Shown: one piece after another, positions 8,164 to 17,937 of the stretch
How positions within the stretch are numbered: position 1 is the stretch's first letter
Layout of the letters: the number at the start of each line of letters is the position of its first letter
From: Anaerolineales bacterium
GTDB taxonomy: Bacteria > Chloroflexota > Anaerolineae > Anaerolineales > UBA4823
Length of the DNA: 64,000 bases
Reading direction: 5' to 3'
Assembly (NCBI GenBank): GCA_025057645.1
Contig: JANXBJ010000003.1
Location: 1-64,000 of the forward strand
The notes under the pieces: generated by a model
What the model saw: only the letters and a program-made list of their open reading frames with translations
Databases searched by the model: none
What the model was told of the DNA's origin: nothing
Program-made: the position numbers and the translations under genes

Positions 8164-9528
8164 ATGCCGGTTGAGTTTCTTCCACCTCTCCCTTATAGTT
8201 TGCAGTCGCATCCCTGGCGGACTGTGGTTCTGGACGCACTCTGTGCTGCTCTTAATGCAGTTAATGGGGAGCAAGCCGTATGCCAGAATTTGCATCTTGA
8301 GGGAGATCAGCTGTGGGTTGGAGAGCAAAGGTTTCCTCTTGAGCCTCGAGGACGCCTTGCCGTTTTGGCAGTAGGCAAGGCTGCGGTTGCTATGGCTCGG
8401 GGCGCCAAAGCGGTTTTAGGTGAACGGGTCTCCCAAGGATTAATTGTGACCAAATTTTTGCCCCAAGACGAGCTGGCTCCCTTTCCCGTGATGCTGGGAG
8501 ACCACCCTATCCCAAAACAGCGGAGCTTGCGGGCAGCGCAGGCCGTAGGGCGCTTCCTGAAGTCCTTGCAACCCGGGGACACCTTGCTCTGCCTAATCTC
8601 CGGTGGGGCCTCTGCTCTCCTGACTCTTCCCCGTTCTCCCTTGCGACTGCGCGACCTGCAAAAAACTACGCAGTTACTTTTGCGTTGTGGTGCCACTATT
8701 TACGAGCTGAACACGCTTCGCAAACATCTCGAACGTCTAAAGGGTGGCGGAATTGTTAAGAGCGTAAACTCAGTTCGGGTGATCAGCCTGATCATCTCGG
8801 ATGTGATCGGGGATGCAGTTGAGGTGATCGGCTCAGGGATGACCACAGCCGATCCAACCACGTTTGGGGATGCGATCGAGGTGATCGATCGGTATGAGCT
8901 TCGCCGCTTGATTCCCCCTAGCGTTCTGGAGTATTTGCTCCAAGGAGCTCAAGGCTTGTATCCTGAGACCCTCAAACCCAATGAGGTTGCTCCCGATCGA
9001 GTGCTCAACCACGTTATTGCAAGCAATCGCCATGCCTGCGAAGCGGCGCAGCGTTCACTTCAGAGTTCGGGGGTAGAAGTTTTCTATCTGACTTCCTACT
9101 TGCAAGGTGAAGCGAGTCAGGTGGGGCGCGTCTTTGCCGCTTTTGCGCGCCATCTTTGTGCAACTCGGAGCGCTTCAGCACCTCCGTTGTGCTGGATCGC
9201 CGGCGGAGAGACCACTGTGACCGTGCGCGGGAATGGCATCGGAGGGCGCAACTCAGAGGTGGCACTAGGGGCCGTGGCGGAAATGAGCGGTTTGGAGCGT
9301 GCTTTACTGATCACGCTCGCCTCTGATGGAGATGACGGTTTCAGCCCTGCAGCAGGAGCAGTGGTCAACGGTTCGACAGCGACCCGAGCAAGCCAGATGG
9401 GCTTGTCGCCCGGGGCATTTCTCAAACGCAATGATTCCTATACATTCTTCAATCGGCTTCAAGATTGCCTTTATACTTCACCAACGCACACCAACGTTAA
9501 TGACCTAATTTTCTTGTTTATTGGTTAG
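8164..9528 (+). CDS. Glycerate 2-kinase (MOFRL family)
   Basis: Phosphorylates D-glycerate to 2-phosphoglycerate, feeding glycerate from serine, glyoxylate or sugar-acid breakdown into glycolysis. The N-terminal DUF4147 domain has the nucleotide-binding loop VLAVGKAAVAMARGA and the ISGGASALLTLP segment. The C-terminal MOFRL domain ends with NGIGGRNSEVALG, TLASDGDDG and SPTHTNVNDLIFLFIG, all standard for the family. ATG 8164 is preferred to the TTG 6 nt upstream. Length (454 aa) is normal. It follows the SRAP gene after 6 nt. Confidence 0.92.
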   Translation: MPVEFLPPLPYSLQSHPWRTVVLDALCAALNAVNGEQAVCQNLHLEGDQLWVGEQRFPLEPRGRLAVLAVGKAAVAMARGAKAVLGERVSQGLIVTKFLPQDELAPFPVMLGDHPIPKQRSLRAAQAVGRFLKSLQPGDTLLCLISGGASALLTLPRSPLRLRDLQKTTQLLLRCGATIYELNTLRKHLERLKGGGIVKSVNSVRVISLIISDVIGDAVEVIGSGMTTADPTTFGDAIEVIDRYELRRLIPPSVLEYLLQGAQGLYPETLKPNEVAPDRVLNHVIASNRHACEAAQRSLQSSGVEVFYLTSYLQGEASQVGRVFAAFARHLCATRSASAPPLCWIAGGETTVTVRGNGIGGRNSEVALGAVAEMSGLERALLITLASDGDDGFSPAAGAVVNGSTATRASQMGLSPGAFLKRNDSYTFFNRLQDCLYTSPTHTNVNDLIFLFIG

Positions 9529-9546
9529 TGTTCGTAAGGAGAGCAT

Positions 9547-10473
9547 ATGGAGACAATTAAAGTTGCAAGTTATGTGGGCCTCGATCCGCAAACTCTTGCC
9601 GAGCGAGCCGAAGCCGCTCGCGAACACTTGGCGCACTGCGACCTATGCGGTTGGGAATGTGGAGCGAACCGCTTAGCAGGAAAGTTCGGGGTCTGTAAAA
9701 CCGGCGAAATGGCCTATGTCAGCAGTTATGGCCCTCACTATGGGGAGGAGAACCCTTTGCGCGGATGGCGTGGCTCCGGCACGATCTTTTTTGCCGGTTG
9801 CAACTTGCGTTGCCAGTATTGTCAGAACTATGAGATCAGTCAGTTCTATCAAGGCCATGCGGTCACTCCAGCCCAACTAGCCGAGATCATGCTTCGCCTC
9901 CAAGCAATGGGCTGCCATAACATCAACTTTGTGTCACCCTCGCACGTGATTGTGCCGATTTTGCAAGCCTTGGTTATTGCCCGCTCGAAGGGTCTCCGCA
10001 TCCCGCTGGTTTATAACACCGGTGGATATGACTCGCTGGTGGCTCTGAAGTTCTTGGAAGGGATTGTCGACATCTACATGCCGGATATGAAGTATAGCGA
10101 TGCTTCTCTTGCCCGCAAGTATTCTAAAATTCCTCATTACCCTGAAACGAACCAGCAGGCCGTAAAGGAGATGCACCGTCAGGTGGGCGACCTAGTTTTA
10201 GATGAGCATGGGATTGCTCAGCGGGGGTTATTGATTCGGCACTTGGTCTTGCCGAATCGGATTGCGGGGAGCGAGCAAATTCTGAGGTTCATTGTGGAAG
10301 AGATTTCGCCGAACACTTATGTGAATATCATGGAGCAATACCGTCCCCTCTATCTGGCTCATCAATACCCCGAGCTGAACCGTCGTATCACCCTCCAAGA
10401 GTATGAGGAAGTTGTCGCCTTGGCGCGATCTTTGGGCCTAAGGCGACTGGATGGAGCGCTTTTTCGGCCTTGA
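9547..10473 (+). CDS. PflX-type radical SAM protein (COG1313)
   Basis: Radical SAM enzyme similar to pyruvate formate-lyase activating enzymes. The cluster-binding motif is CNLRCQYC at about residue 95, preceded by two further cysteine pairs (CDLCGWECG and a downstream C in GVCKTGE) that form the N-terminal Cys-rich region of this family. Further landmarks are NTGGYD and DIYMPDMKY in the barrel. Proteins of this group are often called putative PFL-activating enzymes, but the real substrate is unknown and no glycyl radical enzyme is present here. It starts 18 nt after the kinase behind AAGGAGAG. Confidence 0.85.
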   Translation: METIKVASYVGLDPQTLAERAEAAREHLAHCDLCGWECGANRLAGKFGVCKTGEMAYVSSYGPHYGEENPLRGWRGSGTIFFAGCNLRCQYCQNYEISQFYQGHAVTPAQLAEIMLRLQAMGCHNINFVSPSHVIVPILQALVIARSKGLRIPLVYNTGGYDSLVALKFLEGIVDIYMPDMKYSDASLARKYSKIPHYPETNQQAVKEMHRQVGDLVLDEHGIAQRGLLIRHLVLPNRIAGSEQILRFIVEEISPNTYVNIMEQYRPLYLAHQYPELNRRITLQEYEEVVALARSLGLRRLDGALFRP

Positions 10474-10497
10474 CACTACTCTACATAATGGTAAACT
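10470..10497 (+). promoter_or_regulatory. proS promoter
   Basis: A perfect -35 (TTGACA, 10470-10475) is followed after 16 bp by TAAACT, itself preceded by TGG (extended -10 TGGTAAACT). It begins inside the last codons of the radical SAM gene and predicts a start near 10504, giving a leader of about 175 nt before proS. Confidence 0.6.
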
Positions 10498-10503
10498 ACT
10501 TCT

Positions 10504-10679
10504 AATGAGATTGATCAAATCGCTCAGCGAACTCTCCCCGTTCCCGCCTCCCCGGAAACCGTAAGGTGGCTTTCGGCTTCTGAGAGTTCGCCGGCGAAAG
10601 TCTACACCCCTTTGCCCTCTGGAGCGAAAGCCACAGAGGGCAATTCTGTTGCTACAATCCATACCCTGAGGAGGAAGCC
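10504..10679 (+). promoter_or_regulatory. Structured 5' leader of proS
   Basis: Two strong inverted repeats are seen. The first is GCGAACTCTC (10527-10536) with GAGAGTTCGC (10582-10591), enclosing a smaller hairpin. The second is GCCCTCTG (10614-10621) with CAGAGGGC (10634-10641). They lie between a good promoter and the GAGGAGG ribosome site. The size suits an aminoacyl-tRNA-responsive leader, but the T-box core sequence is not present, so the class is unassigned. Confidence 0.45.
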
Positions 10680-12452
10680 GTGAGAGTTTCGCAATTGTTC
10701 AATGTGACCTTGCGAGAAGCTCCTGCCGAGGCCGAGGTGGCCAGTCATCAACTCTTGGTGCGGGCGGGGTTTATCCGTCAACTGGCAGCGGGGATCTTCA
10801 GCTTTATGCCCCTGGGCCGTCGCACTTTGACCAAGATCGAAAATATCATGCGCGAGGAAATGAACGCCATTGGGGGGCAAGAGGTGACAATGCCCGTGGT
10901 TCATCCTGCCGACATTTGGAAGGAGACCCAGCGTTGGTACCAGATCGGCAGCGAGATGGGGCGCTTCAAGGACAAGAACAACCGCGATATGGTCTTAGCA
11001 ATGACCCACGAAGAGGTTGTCGCCGATATCGTGCGCAAGGATATTCGATCATATCGGCAACTTCCACGCCTGATCTATCATATTCAGACCAAATGGCGGG
11101 ATGATCCTCGTCCTCGCGCCGGGTTGATCCGCGTGCGGGAATTCACGATGAAGGACAGTTACAGCTTGGATGCAGACTGGGAGGGATTAGATAAACAATA
11201 TCGCGCCCATTATCAAGCCTACTTTAACATCTTCCACCGTTGTGGGATTCCGGTGATTGCGGTGAAATCCGATGTGGGGATGATGGGCGGCCAGATGGCA
11301 CACGAATACATGTACCTCACCCCTATCGGAGAAGACACGATTGTCTTATGTGACAGTTGTGGTTATTCTGCCAACCGTCAGATTGCTTTCTTCCAGAAGA
11401 CCCCTCCCCCCGCTGAGATGCCCCTTCCCGCCGAGAAAGTTTACACGCCAAACGCAAAGACCATTGAGGCTTTGGCCAACTATCTCCAAATCCCTAAGCA
11501 GAAGACAGCTAAAGCAGTTTTTATGGTGGCGACCTTGCCTGCCGATGGAGGGTATAAGGAAGCCTTTGTATTCGCCATCGTACGGGGAGACATGGAGCTC
11601 AATGAGACCAAACTTGCCAACGTACTCAAGGCTAAAGATTTGCGTCCGGCAACGGAAGAGGAAATCCTTGCCACCGGCGCTGTTCCGGGTTATGCTTCGC
11701 CTGTGGGGTTAAAGGACGTTTTGGTGGTGGTGGACGATCTCATCCCTCAATCGCCAAACCTAGTCGCCGGTGCGAATGAGGAGGAATACCACCTCCGAAA
11801 CGTCAATTACGGGCGGGACTTCCAGGCCAATCTTGTTGCAGATATTGTGGCGGCTCAGGATGGTGATCCTTGCATTCGCTGTGGGGCTCCTCTGCGCACT
11901 GCCCGGGGTGTGGAGGTTGGTAACATCTTTAAGCTCGGCACCCGCTACTCGGATGCGATGGGATGCACCTTCCTCGACAAGGACGGTGTAGAGAAGCCGA
12001 TCATTATGGGCTCGTATGGAATCGGCAGCGGAAGGCTGATGGCCTGTATCGCCGAAGAGCACCACGATGAACAAGGGTTAATCTGGCCGATCACGGTGGC
12101 TCCGTACCAGGTCATCATTGTCTCGATCGGCGGTCACCAGAGCGAGAAGGTTCAGGCCGCAGCGGATGCCCTCTACCAGGAGCTGGTCTCCAAAGGTTTG
12201 GAGGTGTTATATGATGATCGCGAGGAAAGCCCGGGGGTGAAGTTTATGGATGCCGACCTGATCGGCATCCCCATTCGCCTCACCGTGAGCGAAAGGACAC
12301 TGCAGCAGAACTCGGTGGAGTTTAAGCGCCGTGATCAGAGTGAGAAACGGTTAGTTCCAGTTTCCGAGGTCTATGGAGTTGTAAAATCTGAGATTGACCT
12401 GCTCCACCAGGCGATTCAAGCAAAGGTGGTTGAAGTGCCCTTTGAGGGGTGA
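10680..12452 (+). CDS. proS: Prolyl-tRNA synthetase, bacterial type with editing domain
   Basis: Charges tRNA-Pro with proline in the cytoplasm. 590 aa, the length of the bacterial (E. coli-like) form. The class II core carries motif 1 near residues 60-90 (MPVVHPADIW) and motif 2 with DDPRPRAGLIRVREFTMKD. The YbaK-like editing insertion spans about 240-380 (NETKLANVLKAKDLRPATEEE). Motif 3 is SYGIGSGRLMACIAEEH, and the C-terminal anticodon-binding domain is present. GTG start at 10680 sits 5 nt behind GAGGAGG. A tRNA-Pro gene lies about 11 kb downstream in this window. Confidence 0.96.
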   Translation: MRVSQLFNVTLREAPAEAEVASHQLLVRAGFIRQLAAGIFSFMPLGRRTLTKIENIMREEMNAIGGQEVTMPVVHPADIWKETQRWYQIGSEMGRFKDKNNRDMVLAMTHEEVVADIVRKDIRSYRQLPRLIYHIQTKWRDDPRPRAGLIRVREFTMKDSYSLDADWEGLDKQYRAHYQAYFNIFHRCGIPVIAVKSDVGMMGGQMAHEYMYLTPIGEDTIVLCDSCGYSANRQIAFFQKTPPPAEMPLPAEKVYTPNAKTIEALANYLQIPKQKTAKAVFMVATLPADGGYKEAFVFAIVRGDMELNETKLANVLKAKDLRPATEEEILATGAVPGYASPVGLKDVLVVVDDLIPQSPNLVAGANEEEYHLRNVNYGRDFQANLVADIVAAQDGDPCIRCGAPLRTARGVEVGNIFKLGTRYSDAMGCTFLDKDGVEKPIIMGSYGIGSGRLMACIAEEHHDEQGLIWPITVAPYQVIIVSIGGHQSEKVQAAADALYQELVSKGLEVLYDDREESPGVKFMDADLIGIPIRLTVSERTLQQNSVEFKRRDQSEKRLVPVSEVYGVVKSEIDLLHQAIQAKVVEVPFEG

Positions 12453-12539
12453 GAAAGGCGCTGAGGTGCAAGGGATATTTGGTGTCGTACGGAGAGATCA
12501 AGGGGGGAAAGTCTTTCTCTCTGGTATCGGCGAAGGTCG

Positions 12540-12570
12540 GCCTTCCGAAGTCCACCGGACTTCGGAAGGC
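12540..12570. terminator. Hairpin between convergent proS and SCP2 genes
   Basis: Perfect 14-bp stem GCCTTCCGAAGTCC / GGACTTCGGAAGGC with a 3-nt loop. No U-tract follows on either strand. It probably acts as a bidirectional RNA 3'-end or stability element rather than a textbook terminator. Confidence 0.5.
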
Positions 12571-12647
12571 GGCTTAGAGTGTCCTAGAGCGAAGAGAGTT
12601 ATGGAGGCAGGGCAGACGAGTGTCGATTAGCCAAGCCCGGACTCGTT

Positions 12648-12977
12648 TTAGCCCATCTTAAAGAATTGAGTTAACTTCGTCGCCAGGTTCAAGTCGCCCG
12701 ATAGCTTGAGTTTTCCCTGCATGAAGTACTGCATTCCGTTGGCCTTGCCGGTGAGAATATCTTTGAAGTCTTGGGCGTCTGCGGTCAGGGTCATGGTCGG
12801 ATTTTCAGCCACCCCGCTGGCCACCGTGCATGTCCCATCTTTGATAGTGATGATGTAGTCACCTCCCTCTTCGCCGGTGAGGTGATACTGGATCACTGCG
12901 TTGACTCCCTGTGCCTTTTCTGGGATGAACGCTTTAGGGTGATTTTCGATCAACTGCTTTACGGTTATTTCGGCCAT
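12648..12977 (-). CDS. SCP2 sterol-binding-domain protein
   Basis: 109-aa single-domain SCP2 protein. The fold is seen from VNAVIQYHLTG through PTMTLTADAQDFKDILTGK to GKLKLSGDLNLATKL, which is the family's C-terminal signature. Such proteins bind acyl-CoAs or hydrophobic lipids. As last gene of the beta-oxidation operon, 12 nt downstream of the thiolase, it likely acts as a soluble fatty acyl-CoA carrier. Ligand is inferred only. Confidence 0.88.
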   Translation of the reverse strand: MAEITVKQLIENHPKAFIPEKAQGVNAVIQYHLTGEEGGDYIITIKDGTCTVASGVAENPTMTLTADAQDFKDILTGKANGMQYFMQGKLKLSGDLNLATKLTQFFKMG

Positions 12978-12989
12978 TTTGTGCTCCTT

Positions 12990-14192
12990 TCAACTGGGAA
13001 GATTCTCGAAGATGCCGGCGGCACCCATTCCACCGCCGATGCACATTGTCACCATTCCGAATTGTACATCACGTCGTTTCATCTCATAGATTAATTGGGT
13101 AGTAAGCTTCGCTCCCGTGCATCCGAGGGGATGTCCTAGGGCGATTGCACCGCCGTTCACGTTCAGAATCTCGGGGTTCAGGTCTAGCTCTCGGATTACG
13201 GCTAGAGACTGGGCAGCAAAGGCTTCATTGAGCTCAATCAAGCCGATTTCTCGCAGCGATAATCCGGCCAACTTTAGCGCCTTGGGGATAGCCACAACCG
13301 GCCCGATTCCCATGATTTCCGGTGCAACCCCCCCCACAGCGAAGGAAACAAACCGTGCTAGGGGCTTTAGGCCTAGCTCTTCTGCTTTTGCTTGGGACAT
13401 GATCACCACTGCGGCTGCGCCGTCCGACATTTGGGAAGAGTTACCCGCAGTGACCGTACCCCCCTCTTTGAAAGCCGGCTTGAGTTTGGCTAAAGCCTCT
13501 AGGCTGGTATCCTTGCGTGGTCCTTCGTCGACCTTGAAGGTGAACTGGTTGATTTGCGTTTTCCCCTCCTCGTCCAGTTCAACTTTGATCACCTCGACCG
13601 GGACGATTTGGGTCTCAAAGTAGCCTTGTTCGATCGCCCGGATCGCTTTTTGGTGGCTTTGCAAGGCAAACCGATCTTGGTCTTCGCGGGAGATGCCGTA
13701 CTTTGCTGCCACGTTTTCGGCAGTCAATCCCATATTGGTGAAGACCTCTGGCTGATGCTGAGCAAGGTAAGGGGTGGGGGCGAACTTGAAGCCGGTCATC
13801 GGCACCATGCTCATCGACTCCACTCCCCCGGCGATAGCGACTTCGATTTGACCAGCTAGGATAGCATACGCCGCATGAGCAATGCTCTGCAGCCCGGAGG
13901 AACAGAAACGATTGATGGTCTCCGCCGCCACAGAAACCGGCAAACCCGCCCGCAGGCCAACCAGACGCGCAATGTTCATGCCCTGTTCACCCTCCGGAAA
14001 GGCGCACCCTAGGATCAGGTCGTCTACCATCTGCGGCTCGAGGCCAGGGGCACGCTTGAACAAATCTTGGACCACAGCCGATGCAAGTTCCTCGGGACGG
14101 GTGGTTGCCAGGCTTCCTCGCTTGGCCTTTCCCACGGCTGTGCGGGCAGCCGCTACGATTACGGGAATTCTAGATGGATCCTTTGTAGCCAT
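12990..14192 (-). CDS. fadA: Acetyl-CoA acyltransferase (thiolase)
   Basis: Final step of beta-oxidation: thiolytic cleavage of 3-ketoacyl-CoA to acetyl-CoA and a shortened acyl-CoA. The three catalytic residues are visible: C97 in NRFCSSG, H354 in ALGHPLG and C384 in CIGGGMG. 400 aa, the normal length. The ORF track runs 58 codons further upstream into the preceding gene, but ATG 14192 has AAAGGAGGG in front and starts with the usual [13 protein letters not shown], so I use it. It follows fadN closely and matches the fadN-fadA order known from Bacillus. Confidence 0.95.
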   Translation of the reverse strand: MATKDPSRIPVIVAAARTAVGKAKRGSLATTRPEELASAVVQDLFKRAPGLEPQMVDDLILGCAFPEGEQGMNIARLVGLRAGLPVSVAAETINRFCSSGLQSIAHAAYAILAGQIEVAIAGGVESMSMVPMTGFKFAPTPYLAQHQPEVFTNMGLTAENVAAKYGISREDQDRFALQSHQKAIRAIEQGYFETQIVPVEVIKVELDEEGKTQINQFTFKVDEGPRKDTSLEALAKLKPAFKEGGTVTAGNSSQMSDGAAAVVIMSQAKAEELGLKPLARFVSFAVGGVAPEIMGIGPVVAIPKALKLAGLSLREIGLIELNEAFAAQSLAVIRELDLNPEILNVNGGAIALGHPLGCTGAKLTTQLIYEMKRRDVQFGMVTMCIGGGMGAAGIFENLPS

Positions 14193-14215
14193 CAGTCGTC
14201 CCTCCTTTGCTTTAC

Positions 14216-16636
14216 CTAATTGCGCAATGGCTTGCCCGTTTGAAGCATGTGCCATAGGCGTTGCTGTGTCTTTTCCTCGCCACACAAAGAGAGGAAGGCT
14301 TCTCGCTCTAGATCGAGGAAATATTGTTCGTCCACCCAAGTTGGATGGCTGAGTTCTCCACCGCACAGGACATAGCCTAGCTTTTCACCGATGTGGCGCT
14401 CATAGTCGGTGATGTAGCCTCCCTGGTTCATCAGGTAAATCCCAACCCGTAGAGCGGCTAGGGCATCTCGCCCCGCAGCATAGAGCTTTTCGGGCAGAGG
14501 AGGTCGATATCCATTGGCGGCTAGGTGTAAAACCTCTCGCTTAGCCTCGGCAAGCAAGTGACTGCGATTCATCACTACTCGGTCGGCCGAGCTAAGGAAG
14601 CCGAACTGACGGGCTTCGTCTGCGCTGATGCTCACTTTGGCCATGCCGATGGTTTCGAAGACGCGTTGTAGGAAGGGCAAGGCTTCGGCGTTTTGTGTGC
14701 GCATTGGAGGGGAGATGAGGCGCCGCACCATTTCCTTCGTTCCTCCACCGGCAGGGATCACTCCTACCCCGACCTCGACTAAGCCACTATATAGTTCGGC
14801 ATGGGCGACCACCCGGCTGCCGTGCATCATCACTTCACACCCACCCCCGATGGCCAGGCCGGCCGGAGCAACAATTACCGGTTTCGGAAAGTAGCGCATG
14901 CGCAAGTTCATGTTTTGCAGCTTCCTGACTGCGGCATCCAGCGTGTCCCACATGCCGCTCTGGGCTGCCATCACGATCATAAAGATGTTCGCTCCAGCCG
15001 AGAACTGCTCGGCATCGTTTCCGATCACGATCCCTTCGTAGTCTTTCTCGGCCAGATCCATCGCTTCGAGGATCATGTTGAAGATGTCGTCATCGAGTGC
15101 GTTGACCTTGGTATGAAACTCGACACAGAGCACGCCGTCTCCAAGGTCGATCAGACTTGCCCCGGGGTTGACCTTCAAGCGTTTGCCAGCGCCCTTGAGT
15201 TCCGAGAGCACAATTGCAGAAGGGTGAGGAGGGATCGGCTCGTAGGCGTGTTTGCCGGGGTGGTAGACGCCGATTTTACGGCCGCTTTCCACCCGGTAGA
15301 AGGTGGAGAAGCCCCGGGCGAGCATCTCATCCACCCAACCTGCGGGTGGGAAGCCGGCTTCCTTCATCGCTTGTACGGTTGGAGCAACGCCTAGTAAATC
15401 CCAGGTCTCGAAGGGGCCTGCTTCCCGCCCAAATCCCCACCGCATCGCGTCATCAATTGGCTTCGGGGTCTCGGCGATTTCCGGAATGCGCTCGGAGGCA
15501 TAGGCAAGACTTTGATACGTAAGCGCCCGCACTAACTGTCCGGCGCGGTCTGGGGCCTCGATAAGCGTCCTTAACCGCTTCCCCAAATCTTCGTCTTTTA
15601 CTTTTCCGATCGACTCAAACCGGGGCTTCTGAGGCGGTTCGTATTCTAGTGTCTTAAGGTTAAGTGACCAGAATTCTTTCTTGCCGTCAGGCTGGACCAT
15701 TTCTTTATAAAAACCCTGCTTGGTTTTGTTACCTAGCCTTCCTTGGGACAGCAGAGCGCAGATCAGGTTGTTTACCCGCTCGGAATTGAGGTACTTTTGA
15801 GCTTGAGCGTCGTGGGGGATTGCCGAAGCCAGATTTCGCCTGACGTGTTCCCAAACATCGATGCCAACCAAGTCCAACAAGCGGAATGTTGCTGTCTTCG
15901 GATTCCCAATTGGAGGGCCAGTGATGGCATCCACCTCTTCGACCGTGTATTCATTTTCTAGAATGTAATCCAAGGCAAATGCTGCGCATCCGAATGCAAT
16001 GCGATTGGCGATGAAGTTGGGGGTGTCTTTACATAATACAATCCCCTTTCCGAGACGGTATTCTGCAAAGTGGCTGATCGACTCAATCACTTCGGGCAGC
16101 GTATCCCGGGTGGGGATCACTTCCAGAAGCCTTAGATACCTTGGAGGGTTAAAGAAGTGGGTGCCTAAGAAGTGTTGACGAAAGCCCTCACTGCGCCCTT
16201 CTGCGATCGAGGCGATGGGAATCCCGGAGGTATTGGTGCTGACGATTGCGTAGGGAGAGCGCGTTTGATCTACCTTTTCCATTAATCGGCGTTTGATCGC
16301 TAAGTCTTCGACCACCGCTTCGATGATCCAATCGGCCTGAGAAATGCTCCCGAAGTCGTCTTCCAAATTACCTAAGCGCACCAAGCTGGCATGATCGGCT
16401 GTGAAGAAACTCGCCGGACGTGACTGCAAGGCGCGTTCGAAGCCTTCGCGCACGATGCGGTTGCGCACCTCGCGGTCGGCAAGGGTCAGCCCCCTTGCCT
16501 CTTCCTCAGGCGTTAGCTTCTGTGGCACAATATCCAGTAAAGTCACCCGTATACCAGCGTTTGCCAGATGCGCAGCAATGGCGGCGCCCATGGTGCCAGC
16601 GCCGATGACGGCTGCGTGTCGAATGAAGTACTTCAT
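14216..16636 (-). CDS. fadN: 3-hydroxyacyl-CoA dehydrogenase / enoyl-CoA hydratase (FadN type)
   Basis: Bifunctional beta-oxidation enzyme of 806 aa. The N-terminal Rossmann domain has [16 protein letters not shown] for NAD. The dehydrogenase dyad is the His in THFFNPPRY and the Glu in LLEVIPT, followed by the HCDH C-domain to about residue 430. The C-terminal third is a crotonase with oxyanion-hole glycines, [10 protein letters not shown] and [13 protein letters not shown] providing the two hydratase glutamates. Dehydrogenase-first order identifies the FadN rather than FadB/FadJ arrangement. It starts 20 nt after the acyl-CoA dehydrogenase gene behind a GGAGG. Confidence 0.95.
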   Translation of the reverse strand: MKYFIRHAAVIGAGTMGAAIAAHLANAGIRVTLLDIVPQKLTPEEEARGLTLADREVRNRIVREGFERALQSRPASFFTADHASLVRLGNLEDDFGSISQADWIIEAVVEDLAIKRRLMEKVDQTRSPYAIVSTNTSGIPIASIAEGRSEGFRQHFLGTHFFNPPRYLRLLEVIPTRDTLPEVIESISHFAEYRLGKGIVLCKDTPNFIANRIAFGCAAFALDYILENEYTVEEVDAITGPPIGNPKTATFRLLDLVGIDVWEHVRRNLASAIPHDAQAQKYLNSERVNNLICALLSQGRLGNKTKQGFYKEMVQPDGKKEFWSLNLKTLEYEPPQKPRFESIGKVKDEDLGKRLRTLIEAPDRAGQLVRALTYQSLAYASERIPEIAETPKPIDDAMRWGFGREAGPFETWDLLGVAPTVQAMKEAGFPPAGWVDEMLARGFSTFYRVESGRKIGVYHPGKHAYEPIPPHPSAIVLSELKGAGKRLKVNPGASLIDLGDGVLCVEFHTKVNALDDDIFNMILEAMDLAEKDYEGIVIGNDAEQFSAGANIFMIVMAAQSGMWDTLDAAVRKLQNMNLRMRYFPKPVIVAPAGLAIGGGCEVMMHGSRVVAHAELYSGLVEVGVGVIPAGGGTKEMVRRLISPPMRTQNAEALPFLQRVFETIGMAKVSISADEARQFGFLSSADRVVMNRSHLLAEAKREVLHLAANGYRPPLPEKLYAAGRDALAALRVGIYLMNQGGYITDYERHIGEKLGYVLCGGELSHPTWVDEQYFLDLEREAFLSLCGEEKTQQRLWHMLQTGKPLRN

Positions 16637-16656
16637 CTTGCCTCCTTTCTGCTCCC

Positions 16657-17916
16657 CTAGCGCAGTTCCCGCCCGGAGTAACCGAGGATGTTTCGGGCGA
16701 CCACCAGCCGGTTAATTTGTCCTGTGCCTTCGTAGATGTCGGTGATTTTTGCATCGCGGAACCACTTTTCCAAGAGATAGTCGCGTGAATAGCCGATCGG
16801 GCCCATCAGCTCGACTGCGCGTTGGGTGATCTTGGTCACGATATCTCCGGCGCGCAGTTTCGCCATCGAAGCTTCGAGGGGATTGGGTTTGCGGTTGTCG
16901 GCCATCCAAACGGCTTTGAGCACCAGTAGCCATGCAGAGCGGAGCATCACTTCCATGTCGATGATTTCCCTTTCGATGTTGGTCAGCTTAGAGCGGGGTA
17001 AGCCATAACGAATCTGGATTCCCTGTTTGGCGAGCAGTTCCTTGACCAATTCGAGCGTCGCTCGAGCAACCCCGACCCCGGTGGCCGCAACCAGTGGTCG
17101 GGTGGCATCGAAGGTGGCCATAGCGCCCTTGAAGCCTTTGCTGGTATCGGGTTGGATTTCGGGGCTGCCGAGCAAGTTTTCAAACGGCACTCTTGCATCT
17201 TGGAGGACGATCGAAGCGGTGTCGCTAGCGCGAATACCCATCTTATGTTCCAATTTTGTCACCTTGACCCCTGGCGTGCCAGCTTCGACCACAAAGGAGC
17301 GAATTCCTGCTCTGCCTGCGCTTGGGTCAATGGTTGCCCAAACGACCACGAAGCCGTTGCTCTCCACTAATGCCTTGTGTCCGGCGGTGACAAAGATTTT
17401 TTCCCCATTCAAGACCCACTCGTTGGTGTTCCTGTCTAATACAGCCGTTGTGCGGATGGCAGAGGTATCCGAGCCGCAGTGCGGTTCGGTCATCGCCATG
17501 GCGGCAAAAACAGGCTTTTCTTCGCTAAAGCGGGCGAGGAATTTCTGCTTTTGCTCGGGAGTTCCTGCGGCTTCCACGGCGGCCGCCCCTAGCCCTCCAC
17601 CAGGGGTGCATAAATAGATGCCCACGTCTCCCCAAGAAAGCATTTCGAGCATAAAGGCCAGCATTTGGTAACCAATGGGCGGTCGTTTCTCCTTCTTTTC
17701 TTCGGTTTCTGCCCCCTCTTTCTTCTCTGAACTGGGTGCCATTGATCCGGCACCGGTAGCGCGCATCGCCATATGCATAAAGTTAATGTAATCCCAGGGA
17801 ATTTCGTGCTCGTGCTCGTCGAAGTAACGGGAGACCGGGCGCATCATGTTTTCTGCGATCGTTTGAAGCACGTATCTCTGTTGAGCGATCGGTTTTGGCA
17901 TCTCAAATTCGATCAT
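16657..17916 (-). CDS. Acyl-CoA dehydrogenase, catalytically complete
   Basis: FAD-dependent first step of beta-oxidation, 419 aa. Hallmarks are AMTEPHCGSD in the FAD-binding middle domain, NGEKIFVTAG, and near the C-terminus ITDIYEGTGQINRLVVARNILG, which supplies the catalytic glutamate. A charged insertion (KKEGAETEEKKEKR, about residues 66-79) interrupts the N-terminal helical domain, where loops vary. Electrons would pass to ETF, which is not in the window. It directly follows a second acyl-CoA dehydrogenase that lacks these motifs; the two may form one enzyme. Confidence 0.93.
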   Translation of the reverse strand: MIEFEMPKPIAQQRYVLQTIAENMMRPVSRYFDEHEHEIPWDYINFMHMAMRATGAGSMAPSSEKKEGAETEEKKEKRPPIGYQMLAFMLEMLSWGDVGIYLCTPGGGLGAAAVEAAGTPEQKQKFLARFSEEKPVFAAMAMTEPHCGSDTSAIRTTAVLDRNTNEWVLNGEKIFVTAGHKALVESNGFVVVWATIDPSAGRAGIRSFVVEAGTPGVKVTKLEHKMGIRASDTASIVLQDARVPFENLLGSPEIQPDTSKGFKGAMATFDATRPLVAATGVGVARATLELVKELLAKQGIQIRYGLPRSKLTNIEREIIDMEVMLRSAWLLVLKAVWMADNRKPNPLEASMAKLRAGDIVTKITQRAVELMGPIGYSRDYLLEKWFRDAKITDIYEGTGQINRLVVARNILGYSGRELR

Positions 17917-17937
17917 TATTACCTTCCTTCTCTTTCC

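Noticed and set aside
10504-10679. T-box riboswitch before proS
   Set aside because: The invariant AGGGUGGNACCGCG core is not present; the closest text is AAGGTGGCTTTCGG, and the N in TGGN does not fit the discriminator A of the tRNA-Pro in this window.
14193-14366. 58-residue N-terminal extension of the thiolase
   Set aside because: It is read from the 3' end of fadN; the internal ATG has a strong ribosome site and the family's standard N-terminus.
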